A stretch of 64,000 bases of DNA from CBDFNN01 sp965250215. GTDB lineage: Bacteria > Bacteroidota > Rhodothermia > Rhodothermales > DATKEJ01. The notes beneath the pieces are model-generated. The model did no database searches, was not told the origin of the DNA, and saw only the letters and a list, made by a program, of their open reading frames with translations. The stretch covers positions 1,426,001 through 1,490,000 of the forward strand of contig CBDFNN010000004.1 of NCBI GenBank assembly GCA_965250215.1, written 5' to 3'. A program made the translations under genes and the position numbers. Positions 52,649-61,287 of the stretch are shown one piece after another. Position 1 is the stretch's first letter; each line of letters begins with the position of its first letter.

Positions 52649-54091
52649 ATGTATTTAGATGGGCAGTTTGTAGAAACGGAATCCAGTTTTGCAACAATTA
52701 ATCCGGCCACCGGCGACGCTGTTGCTGCATACCAAGAAGCCTCAATAGAAAATGTCGAAGACGCAGTAGCTTCAGCTAGGTCGGCCTTTTTAGATGGAAG
52801 GTGGAGCGATTTATCTGGAGGCGAGAGAATGGAGATTCTCCTTCGCGTATCCACTTTAATCAGGGAAAATGCAGAAGAGTTGGCACTCTTGGAGACCGCA
52901 GAAAGCGGTAAGCCAATATCGCAGTCACGAGATGAGATGGGATGGACTTGTGGATTGTGGGATTATGCGGCCACACTTTGCCGGCATGTTTATGGCGATA
53001 GTCACAATCACCTAGGAAAAGACAAGATGGCCTTCGTTATGCGTGAGCCTATTGGAGTGGTCGGGATGATCACCCCTTGGAATTTTCCGATTCTGATCAT
53101 TAGCCAAAAACTTCCATTTGCATTGGCAGCAGGTTGCACGGCTGTTGTCAAACCCAGTGAGTTGACACCAGGCACTACCAACCGTCTCATGTCCATTCTC
53201 TCTGAAGCCGGAGTGCCAGATGGTGTGGTGAATCTTGTTAATGGCAAGGGCGAGGTGGGAGCCGCGTTGTCAGCACATCGACACATCGATATGCTTTCCT
53301 TCACCGGATCAACCAATGTTGGCAAGCTCATAGTGAAAGCTTCTCACGGTAATTTGAAGAAGGTCTCTCTCGAGCTAGGAGGAAAGAATCCACAGATCGT
53401 TTTTGCAGATGCCGACATGCAAGGTGCAGTGGAAGCGACCGTTTTTGGCATCTATTTCAACATGGGAGAGTGTTGTAACAGTGGAAGTCGGATTCTGGTG
53501 CAGGAAGATTTCGCCGATGAATTCGTGGAACGTGTTGTCGAGCTATCCAAGACTATTAAAGTCGGAGATCCGATGGATCCGGAGACCAAGATCGGCTCGA
53601 TAATAAGCGAGGGCCATTTTGAGAAAGTTATGGGATTCTTGGAATCAGGCAAAGAGGCCGGTGCCGAACTGAAATTGGGAGGTGGGGTGATTGAATCTGA
53701 TAAAGGGCGATATATCGAGTCAACCGTATTCGATAGAGTAAGCCCCGATATGGAAATTGCTAGTGAGGAAATCTTCGGACCCGTTCTTTCCATCATTAGA
53801 TTTAAAACGGAGGAAGAGGCATTATCGATTGCAAATGGGACATTGTATGGTCTTTCGGCATCGGTGTGGACTAAAAATGTGGATGTAGCTTTTAGAATGA
53901 GCAGAGCTATACGCGCAGGTTCAGTTTGGATAAACTGTTTCATGGATGGTCACCCCGAGCTACCCTTTGGTGGCTACGGTGAAAGTGGGCTAGGAAGGGA
54001 GCTCGGTCGGTTTACAATTGACGAATTTACAGAACTAAAGACTATTCAACTGAACCTCGGAGATAAGTCCAACTGGTGGATCAACGGTTAA
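52649..54091 (+). CDS. Aldehyde dehydrogenase family protein
   Basis: This 480-residue NAD(P)-dependent dehydrogenase resembles betaine aldehyde dehydrogenases. It has GVVGMITPWNFPILI (about 134-148), the catalytic glutamate in SLELGGKNPQ (about 240), and the catalytic cysteine, Cys276, in MGECCNSGSR. The C-terminal EIFGPVLSI and LPFGGYGESGLGRELG segments are present. Length is normal. It probably oxidises an aldehyde to an acid. The gene starts directly after enoyl-CoA hydratase and is followed 22 bases later by the sugar ABC transporter, which suggests one catabolic unit. Confidence 0.92.
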   Translation: MYLDGQFVETESSFATINPATGDAVAAYQEASIENVEDAVASARSAFLDGRWSDLSGGERMEILLRVSTLIRENAEELALLETAESGKPISQSRDEMGWTCGLWDYAATLCRHVYGDSHNHLGKDKMAFVMREPIGVVGMITPWNFPILIISQKLPFALAAGCTAVVKPSELTPGTTNRLMSILSEAGVPDGVVNLVNGKGEVGAALSAHRHIDMLSFTGSTNVGKLIVKASHGNLKKVSLELGGKNPQIVFADADMQGAVEATVFGIYFNMGECCNSGSRILVQEDFADEFVERVVELSKTIKVGDPMDPETKIGSIISEGHFEKVMGFLESGKEAGAELKLGGGVIESDKGRYIESTVFDRVSPDMEIASEEIFGPVLSIIRFKTEEEALSIANGTLYGLSASVWTKNVDVAFRMSRAIRAGSVWINCFMDGHPELPFGGYGESGLGRELGRFTIDEFTELKTIQLNLGDKSNWWING

Positions 54092-54113
54092 TTAAACACG
54101 CTATAATAAAACG

Positions 54114-55424
54114 ATGAAGGAGAAACGAGAGATACCTGTGGCGGATCTAGTGAAAAGAGGCTTGGCCATGGTTTCATTGTTGATTGCTGGTCTTGCCATC
54201 AATCTAGGATGTGGCGACTCAACTCCAGAAACTCCAGCTAACGAGGTGGAGGTTTTCGGATGGTGGACATCCGGCAGCGAAGCTGCCGCTTTGGAAGCTG
54301 TTTACGACTTGTTTAAGTCGCAAAATCCTGGTGTAGAAATAGTTGATGCAGCCGTTGCAGGTGGAGGAGGCTCAGCGGCCCGACCTGTCCTACAAACAAG
54401 ACTTGTTGGAGGAGACCCGCCTGATACCTGGCAAACACATCCTGGAGCGGAAATTCTTAATACATATACGGGTCCCGGTTTCACTCAAAACTTAAGTGAT
54501 CTCTACGACGAGGAGGGGTGGAATGAGGTGACACCAAAGAGTCTGATGGACATGATATCGGACGATCAAGGTCCACATCTTGTGGTCTTGAATATTCATC
54601 GGTCAAATGAGATGTGGTATAACAAGTCGATCATCGAGGACAATAATATTGATGTCGCAGAGGCGCTCACTTGGGATGGCTTTTTTAAAATAGCTGAAAA
54701 AATTAAAGCTTCAGGCGTCGATCCGGTTTGCATGGGTGACGCTGGTATTTGGGCCACGGGTATCGCTTTTGAAAATACTCTGGCTGGCGTAATTGGTGCA
54801 GACCGCTATAATGGCCTTTGGACTGGATCCACCTCATTTGACGATCCAGATATCGAACGCGCAGCTTCTACATATTTCAAAATGATGTCCTATCAGAACA
54901 GTGACCACTCTGCACTATCGTGGGACCAAGCTGTCGACAAACTTTTGGAAGGAAAATGCGCATTTTATCCTATGGGTGATTGGGCGTATGGTGAGTTTGT
55001 AAACAAAGGGCTCCTCGACAACGAAGAGTTCGGATGGATTACGCATCCTGGCACCGAGGGCATATTCATGCTAGTCTCGGACGGATTTGCTATGGCAAAA
55101 GGAGCGCCTCATCCGGAGCAAACAAAGGAAATGCTCAGGACTATGGGAAGCAAAGAGGGACAAGAGATCTTCAATGTGAGAAAGGGGTCGATTTGTGCTC
55201 GGACCGATTGTGATCGTAGCAAGTTTTCTAGCTATTTGAATTGGTCGATGGATTCTTATCAAAAGGATAGGATGACACCAACTATAGTCCACGGCTCAGC
55301 TGCACCAGCAGATTTTCAGCAGGCCTTAAATGATGCCCTGACAATATTTCTAGTAGACGGAAAAGCAGATGTTTTTGCAGCCAATTTGTCGAAATCTGCG
55401 AAATCTGCAGGCATCGGAAAATAG
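54114..55424 (+). CDS. Sugar ABC transporter substrate-binding lipoprotein
   Basis: This 436-residue extracytoplasmic binding protein has a lipoprotein signal ending NLGC (Cys33). The mature protein is a type I carbohydrate-binding protein: VEVFGWWTSGSEAAALEAVY at its start and GGGGSAARPVLQTRLVGGDP resemble glucose/mannose-type (GtsA-like) proteins. WDQAVDKLLEGKCAFYPMGDW lies in the hinge region. It would deliver a sugar or sugar derivative to the permeases that follow. The two permease genes are downstream; the ATPase is not in the window. Confidence 0.9.
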   Translation: MKEKREIPVADLVKRGLAMVSLLIAGLAINLGCGDSTPETPANEVEVFGWWTSGSEAAALEAVYDLFKSQNPGVEIVDAAVAGGGGSAARPVLQTRLVGGDPPDTWQTHPGAEILNTYTGPGFTQNLSDLYDEEGWNEVTPKSLMDMISDDQGPHLVVLNIHRSNEMWYNKSIIEDNNIDVAEALTWDGFFKIAEKIKASGVDPVCMGDAGIWATGIAFENTLAGVIGADRYNGLWTGSTSFDDPDIERAASTYFKMMSYQNSDHSALSWDQAVDKLLEGKCAFYPMGDWAYGEFVNKGLLDNEEFGWITHPGTEGIFMLVSDGFAMAKGAPHPEQTKEMLRTMGSKEGQEIFNVRKGSICARTDCDRSKFSSYLNWSMDSYQKDRMTPTIVHGSAAPADFQQALNDALTIFLVDGKADVFAANLSKSAKSAGIGK

Positions 55425-55498
55425 AGAAATGTGCGCCGTGTACGTGTACCATGTTCTGTTTTCAATTAATCAATAGACTCTGGCGAGCGTAAGGAGAA

Positions 55499-55525
55499 AT
55501 GACCGACGAAAATCCACAAGCATGA
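55499..55525 (+). other. Short SD-led reading frame in frame with the permease, interrupted by TGA
   Basis: AAGGAG (55491-55496) precedes an ATG at 55499. The frame reads M-T-D-E-N-P-Q-A and stops at TGA (55523-55525). Twenty codons after this ATG, in the same frame, lies the permease ATG at 55559. It may be a leader peptide or the damaged original start of the permease. A second tiny frame overlaps at 55522-55554. Confidence 0.35.
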
Positions 55526-55558
55526 CAGGAATTTATTCCTATCTCGTTTATTAAGACC

Positions 55559-56533
55559 ATGAAAAACAAGCTTCCATTTCTTGTTCTTCTTCCGAGTCTA
55601 GTACTCGTGTTCATCTTTGTCTATGTATTCATCGGGACGAGCTTTTTCTACTCCTTGACAAATTGGAAGTCATTGGCTATCGATCTCTCCATCAAGGAGC
55701 CATTATTCTCAACCTATGGTGAGATGTTCGCCATGCCGCGATTTCAGGCCGATTTGCGAAACACTTTTGTTTTCACCTCGCTATTCATTCTCCTATCGAT
55801 AGGCTTGGGATTGACCTTGGCAATCCTCCTTGATCGGACGATTAAGGGAATTGCATTCTTCAGAAATATCTTCCTATTCCCCTATGCTTTGTCATTTATT
55901 GTTGCTGGAGTTTCTTGGCGTTGGATTTTCAATCCTGAGACTGGAGTAAATCTGCTTTTCGAAGCCATCGGTGTGAACACCGTTAGAGCAAGTATGGGCA
56001 TGGAAGCCCTCAAACCTGGCTGGATGACAGATGCCGATGTAATGTGGTCTTTAAATTCGGTTTTCGAAAAGATCTGGCCAAGTGGAGCAGAATTTCAAAT
56101 CGAATGGGGAATACCTGTAGCTCTAATACCTATCGTGATTGCCGCAACATGGCAACTCTCTGGTTTTGTTATGGCCATGTATCTCGGTGGACTAGGCGGA
56201 ATTTCTGAGTCTGTAAAAGAGTCCGCAAGAATTGCGGGAGCGTCGGAGTGGACTCTCTACCGCAAGATTGTAATACCGATGCTAAAACCGATCACAATCT
56301 CCGTTGCCATCATCCTTATCCATGTCTCACTAAAGATTTTTGATCTGGTATACGCGATGTCTGGAGTAGGACCGGGTTTCGCTACCGATGTCCCTGGTAT
56401 TTTTGTTTTCGAAATGATGTTTAAGGCAACTCGCTACAATCTGGGTTCTGCGGCCTCGATGATAATGCTGCTGTTGTCGTGCATTATTATCGTTCCCTAC
56501 CTGATCTCGATGTTCAAAAATCCAGAGGGTTGA
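55559..56533 (+). CDS. Sugar ABC transporter permease (MalF-type)
   Basis: This 324-residue membrane protein has about six helices. The ABC permease EAA loop reads ESARIAGASEWTLYRKIVIP (about 219-238), where the ATPase docks. LPFLVLLPSLVLVFIFVYVF is the first helix. It would form the channel with the next gene. An additional in-frame ATG with a good ribosome site lies 60 bases upstream but is separated by a TGA, so the 55559 ATG is chosen; it has no Shine-Dalgarno sequence. Confidence 0.88.
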   Translation: MKNKLPFLVLLPSLVLVFIFVYVFIGTSFFYSLTNWKSLAIDLSIKEPLFSTYGEMFAMPRFQADLRNTFVFTSLFILLSIGLGLTLAILLDRTIKGIAFFRNIFLFPYALSFIVAGVSWRWIFNPETGVNLLFEAIGVNTVRASMGMEALKPGWMTDADVMWSLNSVFEKIWPSGAEFQIEWGIPVALIPIVIAATWQLSGFVMAMYLGGLGGISESVKESARIAGASEWTLYRKIVIPMLKPITISVAIILIHVSLKIFDLVYAMSGVGPGFATDVPGIFVFEMMFKATRYNLGSAASMIMLLLSCIIIVPYLISMFKNPEG

Positions 56534-56570
56534 GATAAAGAAGTTCAATAAAATAGCGATTTATTCGGTC

Positions 56571-57353
56571 TTGGCGCTGGCCTTGGCTTTCTATCTTTTA
56601 CCACTCTATGTCATGGTGGCCAATGGATTAAAGGCAGCAGCCGATGTCAGCCTGTCACAGATGTGGAAATTGCCTAGCTCGCTCAGTCAATCTGGATTCG
56701 GCGAGGCATGGTCGAAACTATCTCCAAACCTTCTAAACTCCTTGATGATGGTCATCCCTGCGACAATCATATCGTCATTGATTGGTGCGATGAATGGCTT
56801 CATTCTTTCGAAGTGGCGATTCAAAGGCTCAGATTTACTATTCACTTTCATGCTGTTCGGCTTCTTTATTCCATATCAAGCCGTCTTGCTCCCTATGGTG
56901 AAATTTCTCCAAGCGACTAATCTGTACGGCACCATCCCGGGACTCGTGTTGGTACATGTCATATATGGGATTCCGATCACAACTCTCATATTTAGAAACT
57001 TTTATGTTGGTATACCGACCTCTATTATTGAAGCAGCGAAGGTGGATGGAGCTGGACTCTTTTATACTTTTGGAAAAGTAGTCATGCCCCTATCTATACC
57101 GGGGTTTATTGTCTCTTTTATTTTTCAGTTCACGAATATCTGGAACGACTTCCTTCTAGGAATAACCGTCGTACCTAATCCTAAAACCCAGCCAGTCACG
57201 GTCGCACTAAATAACCTGTCTGGTTCATTTTCGGTTGATTGGAATGTTGTCATGGCCGGAGCAGTTGTCGCCGCGCTACCCACGGCTATTGTCTACCTCC
57301 TATTGAGTCGATATTTCGTCAAAGGTCTCGTTGCCGGATCTGTGAAAGGCTGA
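56571..57353 (+). CDS. Sugar ABC transporter permease (MalG-type), start codon uncertain
   Basis: This permease has about six helices and an EAA loop reading IIEAAKVDGAGLFYTFGKVV (about 151-170). The listed TTG start at 56571 lies inside the first membrane helix. The frame is open further upstream, and the basic N-terminus expected for the family (KKFNKIAIYSV) is encoded from 56535, where the codon is ATA instead of ATG. No ATG, GTG or TTG lies in frame between the stop at about 56500 and 56571. Either a rare ATA start is used or the original ATG was lost. The gene pairs with the permease at 55559 and overlaps nothing. Confidence 0.85.
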   Translation: MALALAFYLLPLYVMVANGLKAAADVSLSQMWKLPSSLSQSGFGEAWSKLSPNLLNSLMMVIPATIISSLIGAMNGFILSKWRFKGSDLLFTFMLFGFFIPYQAVLLPMVKFLQATNLYGTIPGLVLVHVIYGIPITTLIFRNFYVGIPTSIIEAAKVDGAGLFYTFGKVVMPLSIPGFIVSFIFQFTNIWNDFLLGITVVPNPKTQPVTVALNNLSGSFSVDWNVVMAGAVVAALPTAIVYLLLSRYFVKGLVAGSVKG

Positions 57354-57355
57354 GC

Positions 57356-58834
57356 ATGATAAACCCTGATATAGTAATCATTGGAACTGGAGCAGGAGGG
57401 GGTACACTGGCCTATGCTTTAAAAGACTGTGGTGCAAAAATTCTGATTCTTGAACGTGGTGACTACCTCCCGAGAGAGGAGGACAATTGGAATCCCGAGT
57501 CGGTCTTCCTGGATGACAGATACAAAAACGCTGATACATGGCTTGATCCAGATGGCAAGTCATTCAAACCAGGAGTCCATTACTATGTCGGTGGCAACAC
57601 CAAGGTATTTGGTGCGGCCTTCCCGAGATTGAGGGTAGAGGATTTTGATGATCTCGAACACGAAGGTGGCACAGCCCCAGCATGGCCATTGAGCTATGAT
57701 GATTTAGAGCCCCACTATGCACAGGCCGAGAAGATCTTTAGGGTGCACGGTCGTGATGATGGTCTGACAGATCCTCCACGATCAACGGAGTATCCGTTTC
57801 CGCCTCTTGATCATGAACCCTATATCCAAGATCTAATTTTGTCCCTGAGGAGCCAGGGTCTATCCCCGAGTTCTTTACCCATAGGAATTGATCTGCGACA
57901 GGGAGGGAGCTGCATTCGTTGTCACACCTGTGATGGCTATCCTTGCAAGTTGGGTGCAAAGAGTGATACAGAAACCTGTTGCGTGCGACCGGCTCTTGAG
58001 TCTGAGAATGTCGAAATGATAACCCGAGCTTTTGTAAGGCGACTGATAGCCAACGGGAATTCCTCGAAGATCGAAGCCGTCGAATACGAGAAGGATGGAG
58101 AAATAACTAGAGTGAGAGCCGACACGATCGTTGTTTCTTGTGGAGCCGTCAACTCGGCAGCATTGCTTCTTCACTCTGGGAATTTGTCAAATAGTTCGAA
58201 TCTAGTTGGACGGAATTATATGGTGCACAACAACTCTGCAATGATGGCTGTCCATCGCAGCCGGAAGAATGAAGTCGTTTTTCAAAAGACCTTCCAAGTC
58301 AACGACTTCTATTTTGGCAGTGACGACTTTCCTTATCCAATGGGAAATCTTCAGATTATTGGTAAGCTACAAGCAAGCATGTTAAAGGGGGCCCTACCGC
58401 TTGTACCGAACTCGATGCTCTCTTACATGACAAAGCGAAGTATTGACTGGTGGGTCATGTCCGAAGACTTACCTGATCCAGAGAATAGAATAGTTCTGAA
58501 CAATTCAGACGAAATACAGGTACTTTGGAAGCCGAACAACTTGGTTGCTCATCGAAAACTTGGCGAGAAAGCAAAGGAAATGATGAAGGCTGCTGGCTAT
58601 GCCTTTGTAAAAGTTCAAGCCATGGGCATAGAAACAAATTCCCATCAGTGCGGGACTTTGAAAATGGGTCACGACCCCGAGAGCTCAGTTTTGAATCCTT
58701 GGTGCAAGAGTCACGAGATCGAAAATCTCTTCGTTGTTGACTCTTCCTTCTTCCCTTCCTCAACAGCTGTGAATCCGGCTTTAACGATTGCAGCTATGGC
58801 CTTGAGAGTCGCCGAGAAAATTAAAAGCTCCTGA
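57356..58834 (+). CDS. GMC family oxidoreductase with cysteine-rich motif
   Basis: ATG at 57356 gives MINPDIVIIGTGAGGGTLAYAL, the normal FAD-binding start; longer versions read through the permease gene in another frame. The 492-residue enzyme has GGNTKVFGAAFPRLR (about 79-93), VSCGAVNSAALLL and a C-terminal NSHQCGTLKMGHDP with the catalytic His, then VNPALTIAAMALR with Asn. A notable CIRCHTCDGYPC motif (Cys186, 189, 192, 197) is characteristic of one GMC subgroup; its function is not known to me. Placed after a sugar importer, it probably oxidises the imported sugar or alcohol. Confidence 0.88.
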   Translation: MINPDIVIIGTGAGGGTLAYALKDCGAKILILERGDYLPREEDNWNPESVFLDDRYKNADTWLDPDGKSFKPGVHYYVGGNTKVFGAAFPRLRVEDFDDLEHEGGTAPAWPLSYDDLEPHYAQAEKIFRVHGRDDGLTDPPRSTEYPFPPLDHEPYIQDLILSLRSQGLSPSSLPIGIDLRQGGSCIRCHTCDGYPCKLGAKSDTETCCVRPALESENVEMITRAFVRRLIANGNSSKIEAVEYEKDGEITRVRADTIVVSCGAVNSAALLLHSGNLSNSSNLVGRNYMVHNNSAMMAVHRSRKNEVVFQKTFQVNDFYFGSDDFPYPMGNLQIIGKLQASMLKGALPLVPNSMLSYMTKRSIDWWVMSEDLPDPENRIVLNNSDEIQVLWKPNNLVAHRKLGEKAKEMMKAAGYAFVKVQAMGIETNSHQCGTLKMGHDPESSVLNPWCKSHEIENLFVVDSSFFPSSTAVNPALTIAAMALRVAEKIKSS

Positions 58835-58928
58835 TTGACTGTCTATTCGAAACGCCAACCGCAATTTGTTCTTCAGATTGATACTAAGTGAACTAAATCA
58901 ATCGAGATAGACAGCGCCTTTCAGTTGA

Positions 58929-59639
58929 TCAAATGACGACATTGGTGTAAAGAAGAGCTGCGATGGCACCTCCCAGAAGAGGTCCCACGATTGGTATCCA
59001 GGCATATCCCCAATCCGAGTCTCCCTTGCTCCTTATAGGTAGAAGGGAGTGAATAAGTCTAGGACTAAAGTCTCGAGCTGGATTGATGGCATAGCCCGTT
59101 GTGCCTCCAAGAGCGGCTCCGATGATAATAACGAGGAAGGCGACCGGGATGGCATCTAAAGCTCCAAGACCGACGTCTGGACTTGCCATGCTCAAGACAC
59201 CAAAGACCAATACAAATGTACCGAGAGTCTCTGAGATTAAATTGGATATAGGGTTTCTTATGGCTGGGCCGGTAGCGAATGTACCGAGAATCGCTCCGTC
59301 TTCTTCCGTCTGATCAAAATGATCTCGGTACTGTAGCCAGACCAAAAGAGCACCTATTGCAGCTCCAATAAATTGTGCAATCATGTATCCAGGAAGGAGT
59401 GACCAACTGAACTTGCCAACCATTGCCAGCCCTAGTGTCACCGCAGGATTGAGATGTGCTCCACTGACGGCTGCGGTGCAAAAGACTCCAGCAAAAACCG
59501 CCAAACCCCATCCGATGTTAATAAATAGCCAGCCAGCACTGTGCCCATATGTATTTTTGAGGTTCGCATTAGCACATACTCCTCCACCAAGGAGACAAAG
59601 GATTGCGGTACCAATTACTTCAGCGATATAAGCGGACAT
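58929..59639 (-). CDS. glpF: Aquaglyceroporin (glycerol facilitator)
   Basis: This 236-residue channel of the MIP family has six helices and the two NPA boxes: HLNPAVTLG (about residues 62-70) and INPARDFSPR (about 185-194). The Asp after the second box (NPARD) marks the glycerol-conducting subgroup. It allows passive glycerol uptake. It follows glpK on the minus strand after 52 bases, and the pair forms a glycerol uptake and phosphorylation unit. It is convergent with the GMC gene. Confidence 0.93.
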   Translation of the reverse strand: MSAYIAEVIGTAILCLLGGGVCANANLKNTYGHSAGWLFINIGWGLAVFAGVFCTAAVSGAHLNPAVTLGLAMVGKFSWSLLPGYMIAQFIGAAIGALLVWLQYRDHFDQTEEDGAILGTFATGPAIRNPISNLISETLGTFVLVFGVLSMASPDVGLGALDAIPVAFLVIIIGAALGGTTGYAINPARDFSPRLIHSLLPIRSKGDSDWGYAWIPIVGPLLGGAIAALLYTNVVI

Positions 59640-59691
59640 ATGTGCTTGTTGTTATTTGATGAGAGAGTCTGACTTTCTTAAATAGTGAATT

Positions 59692-61179
59692 TTATTCTTC
59701 CCAATTCTTTGCTCTTTCTACGGCTCTGCTCCAGTCTTTTTTTATCTTACTCAAGATGGTATCATCTCCACCGGGCTCCAATTTTTGATCAACTTTCCAT
59801 TGTTCTGAAATCGCGTCGATTCCCGGCCAGTAGCCCACAGCCAAGCCGGCGAGATAAGCCGCTCCTAGAGCAGTAGTCTCGAGAATTTGAGGCCGAACTA
59901 CAGGTACTTGCAAGAGATCTGCTTGAAATTGCAAAAGACTTTCGTTTGCGGTGGCACCTCCATCAACTCGAAGCTCAGCCAGTTCGATTCCGGAGTCGGC
60001 TTCCATGGCGGAAATCAAATCACTGACCTGCAAGGCAATGCTTTCAACCGCTGCCCTCGCAAAATGTCCTCTTGTTGTACCCCTGGTGATTCCAATGATC
60101 ATACCTCTGGCGTATTGGTCCCAATGCGGTGCACCAAGGCCAGCAAAGGCTGGCACCATGTATACACCACCATTATCCTCAACTGAGTTTGCAAGACCCT
60201 CAACTTCAGGTGCGGAGTCTATGATCTGCAGACCATCGCGTAGCCACTGGACTACAGCTCCAGCAATGAAGACACTCCCTTCCAATGCATAATGGGTCAC
60301 TCCATTTATCTGCCATGCAATAGTAGTGAGGAGATTGTTTTTGGATGGTACCGCCTTAGTGCCCGTATTCATGAGCATGAAACAACCCGTGCCATATGTG
60401 TTTTTAATCATGCCTGGCTCAATACACATTTGTCCAAATAGTGCGGCCTGTTGATCTCCTGCTATTCCAGCGATAGCTATCTCTTCGCCCAGTAGACTCG
60501 ATTCAGCATTTCCATAGATCTCACTTGAGGATTTCACTGTCGGAAGCATAGAAGCAGGTATCGATAGCTCTTCGAGGATTTCCTCATCCCATTCCAAATC
60601 GTGAATATTGTAAAGGAGGGTTCGAGATGCATTCGTGACATCAGTGACGTGCTTCTTTCCTCCGGTCAATTTCCAAATTAGCCAAGAATCGATTGTCCCA
60701 AACGCCAGCTCGCCATTTTCAGCACGTTTTCTTGCACCATCTACATTTTCCAAAATCCATCGGACTTTAGTCCCTGAGAAATAGGCATCCAATACAAGCC
60801 CGGTCTTCGATCTAAATTTTTCTGCCAATCCTCGACTTTTCAAATCGTCGCAATAAGCTGCTGTTCGGCGGTCTTGCCACACAATGGCGTTGTGAATCGG
60901 GTCACCACTTTGCCGGTCCCATACGACCGTCGTCTCTCTCTGATTCGTTATACCTATTGCTGCAATATCATTGGCCGTAGTGTCAGCTTTATTCAATGCT
61001 GCCTTGGCGGTGGCAAGCTGAGAAGCCCAAATTTCCTCGGCATCGTGTTCAACCCAGCCAGGTTTGGGAAATATTTGTTCGAATTCCTGCTGTTCTACGC
61101 TAATGATCTGTCCGTGGAGGTCAAAGACTATGCTCCGAGAACTAGTTGTGCCTTGGTCAAACGCGAGTATGTATTTCAT
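59692..61179 (-). CDS. glpK: Glycerol kinase
   Basis: This 495-residue FGGY kinase phosphorylates glycerol to glycerol-3-phosphate with ATP. It starts ILAFDQGTTSSRSIVFD, has NQRETTVVWD, NAIVWQDRRTA, GTIDSWLIWKLTGG, and the C-terminal ELRVDGGATANESLLQFQAD, all diagnostic of GlpK. Length is standard. It is the upstream gene of glpK-glpF. The regulatory loop for FBP or EIIA control cannot be judged. No glycerol-3-phosphate dehydrogenase is in the window. Confidence 0.96.
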   Translation of the reverse strand: MKYILAFDQGTTSSRSIVFDLHGQIISVEQQEFEQIFPKPGWVEHDAEEIWASQLATAKAALNKADTTANDIAAIGITNQRETTVVWDRQSGDPIHNAIVWQDRRTAAYCDDLKSRGLAEKFRSKTGLVLDAYFSGTKVRWILENVDGARKRAENGELAFGTIDSWLIWKLTGGKKHVTDVTNASRTLLYNIHDLEWDEEILEELSIPASMLPTVKSSSEIYGNAESSLLGEEIAIAGIAGDQQAALFGQMCIEPGMIKNTYGTGCFMLMNTGTKAVPSKNNLLTTIAWQINGVTHYALEGSVFIAGAVVQWLRDGLQIIDSAPEVEGLANSVEDNGGVYMVPAFAGLGAPHWDQYARGMIIGITRGTTRGHFARAAVESIALQVSDLISAMEADSGIELAELRVDGGATANESLLQFQADLLQVPVVRPQILETTALGAAYLAGLAVGYWPGIDAISEQWKVDQKLEPGGDDTILSKIKKDWSRAVERAKNWEE

Positions 61180-61229
61180 TCAGATGGGTCTTAAGTGGAT
61201 GCAATCCATAATAGAGATCGTCGATGAAA

Positions 61230-61265
61230 AACAAAAAGGCGATCCTCAAAATTGGGGATCGCCTT
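61230..61265 (-). terminator. Intrinsic terminator of the C25-like gene
   Basis: Read on the minus strand, AAGGCGATCC (61265-61256) pairs with GGATCGCCTT (61245-61236) around a 10-base loop and a TTTTTGTTTTT run follows (to about 61227). It lies 22 bases after the stop of the large protein at 61288, so it ends that transcript before glpK. Confidence 0.8.
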
Positions 61266-61287
61266 CTGACAAAAGAACAATAATTCT

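Noticed and set aside
58835..58928. CTGTCTAT / ATAGACAG inverted repeat as terminator between convergent genes
   Set aside because: The arms are about 60 bases apart and there is no T-run next to them, so it is not a standard hairpin terminator.
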